A stretch of DNA of 10,482 nt from Phoronis ovalis (taxonomy: Eukaryota > Phoronida > Phoronidae): the NCBI GenBank assembly GCA_028565635.1, contig JAOXYB010063112.1, positions 1-10,482 on the forward strand, read 5' to 3'. Positions 1-9,500 of the stretch are shown in pieces. Position 1 is the first letter of the stretch; each line of letters starts with the position of its first letter. The notes beneath the pieces are model-generated. The model saw only the letters and a program-made list of their open reading frames with translations. It was not told the origin of the DNA and made no database searches. Position numbers and translations under genes: made by a program.

Positions 1-1037
1 ATCTTCAAAACTATTACATGTAGAATCATGATCTTTTCACACATCGTAGGTATCGACGATGGCTCGGGTTCCTCAAAACTCCGCCTTACGTGACCTACAT
101 CTCTATCAAGATCTGTGGTTTACCACGGGTACCGTCTAGTATAGTCAATTAGAATATAATTGTCCAGTTAACCTGCTCACTAAATAGTATTAGCATAAAG
201 ACTACTCGAGTTATAAGCCCACTAAATAGTTCCCTTTAAAAAAAATCCCTGGGTAGGTTCCACACCGTCTAATAGGCGTTAATATGCACACCATTAGAAA
301 GAGCACGAAGCATTCTTGGAGATACAACTATTTTTTTGTTTACATACCGGTTTGCTTATTGGCCGGTTATCGATTAAAACGCATGCACTATTTTCAATTC
401 AGAATCAAGGTTCTACACAGCGACATTTAAAAAAATTTTGCTAGTGAAAATTGCAAACTTTTAAAAATTAGAAAGAATAAGGATAAAAATATATCTAATC
501 CCAGATGTCAGTGAGAGCTCGGTAATATTCTTATTTAATGTCGAAATATCTCATTTCCCCAATGTATAACAGACAGTGTTCTTAGAGAATCGTTAATGAG
601 CAGGCGTTTGATTGATTTCCTATGTGCAAGAAATAGAACTGTTTGAAACTTGATTATGTAACAGTATAGGGAATCGATGTTGCTGTAGATTTTCCAGAAC
701 AGTTTGTTCTATTTTATTACTTTAGTACACTTTTGGAAAGGAAGAATTCATTATATCCACATTATAATATGTTACAATACGTATTTCTCACAGCCTTCAA
801 ACAACAGTATTAATTTTGCTTACAAGTGTCTGTAGACATAGTATGTTGAATTAAGTTTACACATAAATAATAAATACCTGCCTTTGGAAGAATTCTCTTT
901 GATAAGTCTCCGACCTGCTTAATTTATCCGGCTGCAAATGTCTGCAACCAGGAAGATTTAATTTTTATAGTGAAAACAACAAGGTAGCATTACTCAGTAA
1001 GCTTGAGCTGTGCTGGCATCGGATAGTTCCTAAAAAA
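1..1037. other. Intergenic or intronic sequence, no gene seen
   Basis: No frame longer than about 60 codons is open and no tRNA or rRNA features are visible. The first 300 bases are less AT-rich and more complex than what follows (for example around 245-320), which could mark an old repeat, but I cannot name it. CCGGTT occurs twice, at about 347 and 363, 16 bases apart. Confidence 0.5.
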
Positions 1038-1123
1038 AAAAATTAGGGGGTGTAGAGGTGTGTCTCGCTGGACATAGATCCATTGGATTATAGTCAAAAT
1101 ATATACGGTGTTTTTGAATAAGA

Positions 1124-1453
1124 ATGATAGCTGTTTCTTGTGAAATTAACGAAAATCAGTGGGCGCATCACATGGCCTCGTATCAGTTCGCGTACGAGAG
1201 GTCAAGTTCAAGTAGCTCCAGGTTCCGATCAGAGAAATCTCCAAGGGGGTTCAATTTTTGGCAAATATCTCGAAATCTATACGGATGTGGGGGGGTAAAT
1301 GGATCGATTTTCCTAAGATATATGTGGGACGCAAGTGGACAGAGAGAGAAATTGGCGCTCAGCGCGCCGGTTTATTTAACAAATATATTTGAAATCGTTC
1401 ATTTAACATTGCGTTGGATGGGACTTCCTACTTTTGTGTGCTACCACAAGTGA
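1124..1453 (+). pseudogene. Isolated open frame of 109 codons with a faint histone H2A-like segment
   Basis: This frame lies in a GC-richer patch (about 1040-1450) inside AT-rich DNA. It has an ATG and a serine/arginine-rich stretch (residues 27-41). The segment at residues 63-100 resembles the H2A fold: FLR, then APVYL (81-85), then a hydrophobic stretch with Glu and Leu ending in Gly. APVYL at the start of the second helix is characteristic of H2A, and the DNA there (GCGCCGGTTTATTTA) matches typical H2A codons. The rest does not align well: there is no acidic-patch region, no docking tail, and extra residues lie between the basic part and FLR. The final codons read CACAAGTGA and contain a possible donor, GTGAGA, so this could be an exon. 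It may equally be chance, or a badly decayed copy. Confidence 0.25.
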
Positions 1454-1982
1454 GAAATCGAAAGCGATATCTCATTTAAATATTTCTAGAAAATCGCATG
1501 ACTCATGTCCATTAGTATTTTTTAGCATGAATAAACGGATACACCTACATTGAAAGGCACGTGTTCTTTTGGTTTCGTTATTGCTTACACACTTTTGGTT
1601 TCAGTATCGATATCCCTTGTATGATTTTTTTTTTGCAAATTATTTCTTCATGTTACTCGTAGACGGCAATAGTTGCTCATTACGAGTACATCTAAATTTC
1701 GAAAATAAGTCCGTTTTCTAGAACTTCTTCAAAATAAATCCATGGATACGTATATGACATTTAACGAATGTAAATCGATATGTCGGGTGCACTTGTTTTA
1801 TAAAAAGTGTTAGATATGTCAAAACGATGTGAGTATAAAACAAAAAATTAGTGTAAAATAATAGTACAGCTAGTAAATGGTAAAATACGTACACTTGAAA
1901 AATTGTACTCTCATTTTGTAACTGCATTTCCTGCGATATTTTTGGTAACATTTCTTACTGGTATTGTACCTGATAGCGTTAA
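1454..1982. other. Non-coding stretch
   Basis: AT-rich sequence. A minus-strand frame across 1718-1951 is hydrophobic and low in complexity and shows no family resemblance. I see no RNA gene or repeat array. Confidence 0.5.
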
Positions 1983-2456
1983 GTGTCTGTGATAATCGGA
2001 CATTTCGTTGATTTGGTCTTACGGCATATTAGCTATGAAATGTGCCCGATTACCCGATACTCTGTTAGTCAAAACATAAATGTCAATGCACAAAAGGAGT
2101 GCTTTAAAATATCCCAGTGTAGGCATTGTAACTGGAACTATATTGTAGTGAACTGTGCCTTTGTATTAATCTTAACTCTTTTTTTGTAATAAATTTTGTA
2201 TTTTTTTATTGTAGAATTTCAAGAAAATTATGCTTTAATGCATAGTTTAAAGTACGTAGCCACTTTCTGTCTATTATTATATCATGGACAGATTTCGTTG
2301 CAATATTTTATTTTGGACAAGTACAGTGTACATCTTAACGATGATGGTGTAAGAAGATTCACATTATTTCGCAATGTAGTTGCTCATTCTGGGGGTCTTT
2401 TACACCATCACATCACTTTTCAAATTCCTGTTTGTAAGAAGAACTGTAAATACTGA
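1983..2456 (+). pseudogene. Decayed SGNH/GDSL-hydrolase-like fragment
   Basis: One reading frame stays open on both sides of two adjacent stops (TAATAA, 2187-2192). The first half has VIIGHFVDLVLRHISYE, which resembles block I of the retroelement-associated SGNH hydrolases (Ile-Ile-Gly-His-Ser-Phe-Val-x-Arg-Leu) with the nucleophile Ser codon missing. WNYIVVNC follows, like the strand before block III, but without the Gly-x-Asn-Asp. The second half has YSVHLNDDGVRRF (2322-2360), like block V (Asp-Gly-Val-His-Leu-Asn), with the catalytic Asp replaced, then FRNVVAHSG, like the usual C-terminal helix. Block I and block V are about 111 codons apart, shorter than usual, so deletions are likely. 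The family hydrolyses esters, but with Ser and Asp lost this copy would be inactive. Recognition is from motif memory and is moderate. No reverse transcriptase or recombinase is visible nearby. Confidence 0.45.
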
Positions 2457-3234
2457 GTAGCTATTGATGCCTCATACTAGTCTAAGTTTAGACATTTGTT
2501 GTTTTTTAAATTATTTTTTGTTAAAAATTGAGTTTATATGAGTTTAAATCCCTATATAAATTTCTATCCCTATATCTGATAATAATATGCACTATTAATT
2601 TTAAAACAAATGTTTGACTTTTGCGAGCTTATAGTTTAAAACAATTTATTTAGTACATTTATAAGATATATAGTCTGTGTTAGAGACTAGCCTCATATAT
2701 TTGATTACTACATATTGTGTTGGATAAAGGCTGAACTGGTATGTAGATTACTAATGAACTTATGTAAATTATTATCCTATATTTCTACTGCTCCTTTGTT
2801 TTCAAACCTTTACAATTAGTATATGAAAATACAGGTTAAACAGAATATATTTAGTGTGTATCTGTTTTAGTGTTGTCTTTTTCAGCCGTTTATATGCGAT
2901 AACAATTAATTTCAATTTAGCAATTAAAACATTTAAGGGTTTGGCAGAAAAAGATTAAATGTGAAAGTAATACATAATTCAAACAAGGTTATGTTATATT
3001 TTTGTTTTCCAGACATTTGCACTAAATGTCACAGAAATGTGGTGGGCAGAAGTTCCAAAAACATGAAGAGGAAAAAATAAATCAGAACCAGTCAATAAAG
3101 ACTGTTACACATGTAATTTAAAAACGTTAATTCATGGAGACTCTTTTGCTTATAAAGCCTAGTAGCAGCAACTAAATAAAGAGACTAGTTTAAAATGATA
3201 ATTGACCTAAATAAGGGAATTCAGTGAAATATGC

Positions 3235-3255
3235 AGCTTTAATATTATTAAAGCT
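3235..3255. repeat. Perfect 9-bp palindrome with 3-base spacer
   Basis: AGCTTTAAT and ATTAAAGCT flank ATT. This is AT-rich and plausible by chance in such DNA; no function is implied. Confidence 0.5.
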
Positions 3256-4412
3256 TTTGACCAAAATAAATGGTATATTTTTTATATTTATAATGTTCTA
3301 TTGCCAACAAATTGAATGCGAATTACACATTATTCATATCCAACTGCTTCGATATCAAAAGTTTAACAATATATTTAACAATATTTTTTGCCATTTATAT
3401 GAGTCTCTTTGATTCTATGCATTCTTCATTGACATAATTTTTCTGTACAATACATTAAAATTATTTAAGATTGGACTGCAAACATTTGTAACTACATGTA
3501 CACAATTGTGTACTAGTACTTTGAACTGCAAATATCTCCTACTAATAATGTGAGCTAATAAATATTTTTAACATTTCCAATTTAAATTGTCCTCCAGCAA
3601 ATAATTCTCAAATTATGATTCTTGTTGATTTTTGGTTTTATAATTCTCGTGCATTTTAATTATTGTAAATGTGTGTCTTGAACATGAATATCATTGACCT
3701 TGGTATCTGCAGTTATTCTAATTTCTGATGTAATCCCGCTGTATTTTAACTCTGGGATTATATGTAATTAACTTAACCATTTCATGTAATTTATATTTCT
3801 CACTTTAAATCTTGATTAAGACACAATACGAAATGTTTATCATACATATCTGACATTGTTCACAAACCAGCACTACTATGGAGTTCAGGTGATATATAAA
3901 AATATGAATGAAACATACGACATGCTGTGGGGAATGAACTGAAACACATTAAAATTGGTTAACAGAAATGTGTATAACTCAATCAAAAAATTATATTAGT
4001 TTTATGTATAATTTCTCACTGCATGAACATTCTTTAGCAGGTAAACAAATCTCAGTAGGTATACTAGTGCTCACCACCTAATAGTTTTTAACTATACTCT
4101 GTGCTTCCATAACTTCATCAAATTCTACCAAAAAATGTTGTACTTTTTTTAGAAAAGCTTAGAAAGTTATCAAACATTTAGATACAGAATAAGGGCTTTC
4201 ATTGATTCAAGTGACATTTCTTATATAAATTCAGAACGAGATCCCAATGCAAATTGAACTATGATAACAAAAGAGCGAAAGAGAAGAGAATATTAATGTA
4301 GGAACTAATAACGCCACAGTCTCATTCCGGTGCTCAGTCCGGAAATCATTGACAATAAATAAAAATTGACATGTGCGTCGTAGTTCAAGCCCTAAACCCT
4401 ATCTGGGACTAT

Positions 4413-4435
4413 TATAACTAATTGAGTTAGTTATA
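4413..4435. repeat. Perfect 9-bp inverted repeat with 5-base loop
   Basis: TATAACTAA and TTAGTTATA surround TTGAG, with partial outer pairing (ACTAT with ATAGT). It sits just left of the G/C-tract island and could mark an element end, but may be chance. Confidence 0.5.
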
Positions 4436-4489
4436 GTATAGTTAACAGCTGTTAAAAAAGTAATCGAATGGTTTGAATCTGGACTGCTA

Positions 4490-5060
4490 AGGCTGGCTGT
4501 TTTTTTTACTACAACGGGTACAAGGGGGATAATAATCCCCGGCAACAAAATGTCCCGGTCCCTCTACTCCAGCATGATATGGGACCGCATGATCGTTACG
4601 AAATTCGCGGAAAAGGGGAGTTATATTGAAAAAAGTCACGGTCCTCGAAATTTGAAAAAAGGGTAGATTTTAGGAAAGGACTCCTTGAAAATAAAAAATA
4701 GGGTATAAATTCGAGGTAATCATGACTAGATTCATATTAAAAACGAGTAAAAAGTACGGGAATGAAACTTTGTTTTTGTCGGTATTCATGTTAATTACTA
4801 ACCTTACCTACATTGACTGTACTTAGTTATTCAACAGCACGTAGAAAGGGTAGATATTTGTTTTTGTCTCCATGAAAACATAAAAAATGGTGTGTTTTTT
4901 TCAGTGCAAAATATCGTTGTTTCCGCGAAAATAGGAAAAACTAAATTAGGGAAAAACCAGCGTTTGTGGGGTCATTTTAAAACTGCATGTGTTACACCGT
5001 TGTGTTGGGATTGCGGGGACCGGAAAAATTATCGGCAGAATCTAAATACTTTTTAAAGGG
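4490..5060. repeat. G/C-tract-rich island, possible old non-autonomous transposon
   Basis: The region stands out by homopolymeric G and C runs and by repeated words: TTTGTTTTTGTC (about 4771 and 4858), AAAGGGTAGAT (about 4660 and 4846), and repeated TTGAAAA-type units at 4625-4690. CCGGTCCC (4555-4562) faces GGGACCGG (5016-5023). The flanks of both show degenerate similarity when one is reverse-complemented (CGGCAACAAAATG against TGCCGATAATTTT), suggesting worn terminal inverted repeats about 470 bases apart. No transposase or clear protein can be read in any frame. Confidence 0.35.
4525..4540. repeat. Small hairpin GGGGAT-AATA-ATCCCC
   Basis: Perfect 6-bp stem with a 4-base loop near the left edge of the island. 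Confidence 0.5.
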
Positions 5061-5864
5061 GGGAGTTAATTTACATATACATCTATGGGAATAAGGATTT
5101 TATAGCTAAGAAAGTGAATTAATATAATGCTTTAGATTCATAACATTAGATTTATTTCTGTGGACACTACTGAAACATTTAAAAAATATAATTTTACATC
5201 TATAAACAATTATATAAAACCGTCTCCGATTCCTCTTGTAATAGTAGATTCATCCCACGTGATATATATAGAAATATAGTGTGTGTCTGCGTTGATCCAG
5301 CGTTATTAACAGTCAAATCATACTATATCTTTAACACGAATATAAGAGTAGTTGAGAGACGGGTTTCTACTGAATTGATTTCTTTCACTAGATATTAAAT
5401 TATAACCATTTATAAATAAAAATAAAAAATTAAAATTCATTTTTTAATGTAAACAAAGTCTACTCTTTATTAATGGGTGCTTGTTATAATATAATCATAA
5501 TAAACCTCACAGCACACTTGTATGCATAAAACAAAGGCTAGTTACAAGCGTACAATGCGTTCGTCTTATGTAGAATGTTTCCTTGATACATTTTATCATT
5601 GGTGTGATATTTGTGTTGCTTTTAGTTTATATTGATATTTGAAATTCAGTGTCTGTTGCGCAGATTAAGGTTTCATGATTTTTTTTTCATTAAATGAAAA
5701 GTGACCAAAGCATATCACAGTTTTCCTGATGTACAGGGTGACATGAGAATAACAGTACACATTTGTCTTTGCTCTCTGTAATATTAAATTAATTTTGTTT
5801 GCATATAGTATATGGCAAAATAAACCACAATCAATAAAATAAACTACATCTCATCAGGATTGCA
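5061..5864. other. Non-coding DNA downstream of the membrane-protein gene
   Basis: AT-rich sequence with no coding content. It contains a palindrome, TTTTCATT-A-AATGAAAA, at 5684-5700 and minus-strand AATAAA words at 5466-5471 and near 5151, which could serve alternative 3' ends of the neighbouring gene. Confidence 0.5.
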
Positions 5865-5870
5865 TTTAAT
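5865..5870 (-). promoter_or_regulatory. Candidate polyadenylation signal ATTAAA
   Basis: On the minus strand the bases read ATTAAA, the commonest variant of AATAAA. A GT/T-rich stretch lies 30-45 bases downstream (GATTGTGGTTTATTTTG), as expected for cleavage. A canonical AATAAA at 5471-5466 would be an alternative, longer end. Confidence 0.45.
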
Positions 5871-6266
5871 AGGTACAATATACTAGAGCAGTCACTAGTG
5901 AGCAGAATAATGTGTAATATATAACTGATTTGTAAGTACATGTTCTACAATATCTTTGTACAACAATTCGGCTGCACTTTATCATTACTTTATATTCATG
6001 ATACACCAAACTGTTTTCCATTACGTTCGTGTCATCAACTGGAAATGCATCATAACAGAGCATGAGGCTCACTTTCAATCTTCAAGTAATTACACTTTCA
6101 GTTCTTGTACGAGGTTTCGTATAATTGCAGCTAGTTTGCTTTTAAAATGCACTCATAATATAATTTTCATTTATATAAATTTCATTATACGCGTTATAAA
6201 AAACAGCCTCTTAAATATCTCTGGCTTGGTCAAATTGCTTCGAAACAAAATACAAAATGTCTCAAT
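5865..6266 (-). other. Probable 3' UTR of the membrane-protein gene
   Basis: This is the sequence from the TAA stop to the first good polyadenylation word, about 400 bases. It is AT-rich. Apparent reading frames on the plus strand here are antisense to the last exon and UTR and show no protein-like features. The exact cleavage site is not known. Confidence 0.5.
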
Positions 6267-6562
6267 TTATATAGTTCTGTTTGGAACAAGCCTTCGTGTT
6301 TCATCTTCACTAGCGTCATCCTCCGGCTCTGACTGATCGCACCAGCATGGACAGACGCTTCTGCTTGCTTTCACACTGCCATATGTTGGTGGAGTTTGAA
6401 CAGGACCGCCTGAGAGGTGACTGTTGTTTGGATGAGTGTTGTGTTCTAGCCTTTGAATGAATTGCTGTGTTGGCAAAATAAAGGCTATGCAGCATTCACA
6501 GTTGCACTGCGGATGTTTGTAGAGGGCGACACAGCTTTTACCAACCGAAATTAAATACGCAC
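6267..6562 (-). CDS. Exon E: terminal exon, end of last helix and cysteine-rich, acidic cytoplasmic tail
   Basis: The acceptor CTGTCTTTTCCAG precedes 6562 and the TAA stop is at 6269-6267. Residues 704-710 finish the last helix. The tail then has a tight cysteine group, CNCECC (723-728), a Pro/Thr/Ser-rich stretch (745-770), a second group, CPCWC (774-778), and an acidic run around SEPEDDASEDE. If the last helix exits to the cytoplasm, the cysteines are candidates for palmitoylation or metal binding. That is inference from composition. The frame continuity with exon D through the split glycine codon is the main evidence that this exon belongs to the gene. Confidence 0.8.
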
Positions 6563-9500
6563 CTGGAAAAGACAGCAAAGAAATTGAAAATAAGCTTTCG
6601 CTATTCAGCTGTAGCTGAAATTTAAAAATACGTTTTAAAATTATCATATACATGGTATGAGTTGGCCAATAGAATGTCTACATCTCAATTATTTAGTAAA
6701 ATATTGTAAAATATCATGTATGGATCAAAACAAGTTATCATATTGAAGATAATTTGACCAAAAACAATATGATAGCAACTTTTCAAGCTGTCCAAGACTT
6801 TAAATACTTGAAATTTCGCATTGTATGAACTAAAACAAATATTGCATGGTTGGGTAACTGAACAATAAGACAAAATAGTGTTCTCAAAAACGTTTAGTGG
6901 TCTTGGGCCTGCGGCCTAGACCACTAAGCGTTTTTTCGAACACTAGTTTGCCATATTGTTCTGTTACCCGACCAATAGTTTAATAATGTACATCTATGCT
7001 GCATGAATCCCAACGCTCACCAATTACAACAAGAATGATCCATCCATTTATAGCATATATGAACACGTTAATCGCCAGAGAGTCTTGGGGAATATCAACT
7101 CCGGGCGCTATTTCCCCTTCTGGAACCAGGAGAAGTATACCAATGCTGAGATTAGTTGCAATGGCTCCAAGGGAAATCACCTGCAAAAAAGAAGCAAAAA
7201 CAAACTATAACAATAGCCCTGTTAATTGTGTGGGTTTAACCACAGATATTAGCATTTAGCGTAAATGTGACTTGCATTGATATGTAGAAGTGAATTATAA
7301 GTGGAGCTACGACGTTTATAACTCCATTTCCTATCCCAACGTTTGGTAGCTTGTTTTTAAAAATGACAAAAGCCAAATATTGCTGAATTCATTCAGTAGT
7401 GTATAAAATCGTGTACTCACACGGTATGATGAGCATGCGCAAAATACAACATGAGTATGAATCAACATCAAAATAATACCTGTAGCCAGTATTCCAATTT
7501 ATTTTTCATTGGCTGAAACGAGCCATGAAGAAGTAAGAAGATAATGGAGGACACCATAGCAAATCCTATCTGCATCCTGCTCTCAGCTCCAAAAAACAAA
7601 ATAACCGAAGTCAAGAGAATTTTACGAACGATTTCCAGGATTTCCCAATACCAGCATTTCTCAGTATAATTTTCATACAAAAAACGCAGTCCATATCTAA
7701 GTATGCCATCATCTGATTTATTTGTAGCCAGATCCCGATCTTCATCAGTTAGTTCTTCTGCAGGAACTTCGTCAAGTTCAACTTCAGGCTGTTCAGTATC
7801 AATTTGTCCACTTTGAGTGCTATTTCTATTAAAGTTATCCGCATCATTTGTGGAACTTATATTTCTGGCGGAAGCTGTAAGAATACCTTGATTAACTCTT
7901 GATCGCATTGAAGCTTTTACTTCAAATTTCTTCGTAGGCCTTACTTTAATTAAAAGTATTAGTAAACACACTGGCAGAATCCCCGCTACAACGATCGCCA
8001 TGATAATTGATAACACTTTATGCAGTAAATAGCTCGTATCCATGCAGGAAATTGAATAGTCAGTCTTTAAAAAGCTTGGACATTCTTCAGGGTTTTGATA
8101 ACGGTGCACACATAAGCTTCGACAACTCGGCGGCAGCAAACCAAATACTTTTGCGCATATTATTGGGTACATAGTAAATAATATCAATACAGCAATTCTA
8201 AAGCACTCTTTTTTAAATGTTCTAGACTTTTCTCTGTACGTTTCTATGTTGATATTCTTGTAACAAGTTTTAGCGATCAGGTAGATAGCAATAATCATCA
8301 ATACTACAACAGATGGGATGCCAACTGCCATATAAAATTCAACATAGGCATTAACGTGAAAGTTTTCCCATATGCATCTTGGACTAGCAATGTGGACAAA
8401 ATTTAATTCAATGAAATTAAATATATTTCCCAACTTCACTAGACCACTTGGCCACCGCACTTTACGTAAAGCCTCCAGAAGTCCGCTTAGAACTTGATAA
8501 AATCCAATGCAAATTTTAAAACGAGCTAAAATAACGTCTGCGACTGTTCTGCCTTCACGATTGAATCTTTTCCTGTAGAAGTATACAGATGCAATAATTA
8601 GTGCGATACCTACAACAAGTGCGCCGTATATAAGTACTGTAATATATATTTGTGGACACTTCTTGCACGTTGTTGACCATTTATAGTACCCTTTAGTACA
8701 TACGGAACATAGAGGATATTCGGTAGAGTAGCCTTCCTTACAAGACGCAGTTACATTAGTCTCATTACTGCCAAGACAGGCATCTGCATTTAAGCAGTTA
8801 TACGGTAGAGGCAGCACTCCACTGTATGTTGTTGCAAGAGCATCATAAGTTCCATTCTTAATAACAATATTTTTTATGAACTTTTCGTAACCATTTTTGT
8901 CAATATCAGGTGCATTCCAGGACCACCAGTATCCAAGTTGTAGTTGTTGATATTCGTTTCTACATTTTATTCCAGTATGGTTGCAGAGGAAACATTCGCC
9001 AAACCTAAATAAAATCTATTATTAAATAAAAGGGATCCTTATTTCTTGTAAATAAAAAGCATAGTTTTAGCCCTTATTAACGACATGTACTTGATCTCAA
9101 CATTCTTTATTCAAACCCCCACTCAAACAGAGAATAGGGAATTGGTTTATCTTAATTAAGTACGTCTTTGAATTAGAATAAGGAAGGAAAAACAGTTTCC
9201 CCGTTGTTAATTAATTGTCATAGAGCATATAGTCCCCTATGTACCTGACTAGAGTTACTCGATTCTATTGCATTCGTTATGGATTCTTCACGTACGATTT
9301 AACTTGGTATTGCATAAAAATCATAAAGACGTAAATGCTGAGAGGGAATTTATGTTAATTAAATTAAAAGCAAAAAAAGTTACTATTTCTGGACACTTTC
9401 TCTTATTGATACACTATAATGTATATATACTGTTTATTGTCCTCGTGTTCTGATTTGTCGCCTGCATGTAAATCGACACAGTAAATGGCAATGCATATTT

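Larger units (their letters stand above)
2457..4489. other. Long AT-rich non-coding region
   Basis: No convincing coding region is present. Minor items are a good splice-acceptor-like sequence, TTTTGTTTTCCAG, ending at 3012; AATAAA words at 3076-3081 and about 3096; a near-tandem TTTAACAATAT at 3362-3386; and the palindromes listed separately. The short open frame at 3224-3412 is low-complexity and AT-driven. Confidence 0.55.

Noticed and set aside
60-90. Sequence resembling a tRNA B box (GGTTCCTCAAAACTCC)
   Set aside because: The invariant GGTTCGA core is broken and no cloverleaf or A box lies at the expected distance.
1718-1951. Minus-strand hydrophobic frame of 77 codons
   Set aside because: Low-complexity, AT-driven Phe/Leu/Tyr composition with no motif and no splice context.
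3224-3412. Plus-strand frame of 62 codons
   Set aside because: Its Ile/Phe/Asn-rich translation reflects AT-rich DNA; it starts near a palindrome and has no homologue I recognise.
5956-6336. Plus-strand open frame of 126 codons
   Set aside because: It is antisense to the last exon and 3' UTR of the membrane-protein gene, has no recognisable features, and looks like a by-product of that gene.
6685-6873. Minus-strand open frame within the last intron
   Set aside because: Exons D and E already join in phase, no suitable splice pair surrounds it, and it overlaps the foldback arm.
6996-7259. Plus-strand open frame of 87 codons
   Set aside because: It is the complement of exon D, whose splice sites and membrane-helix content show that the minus strand is the coding one.
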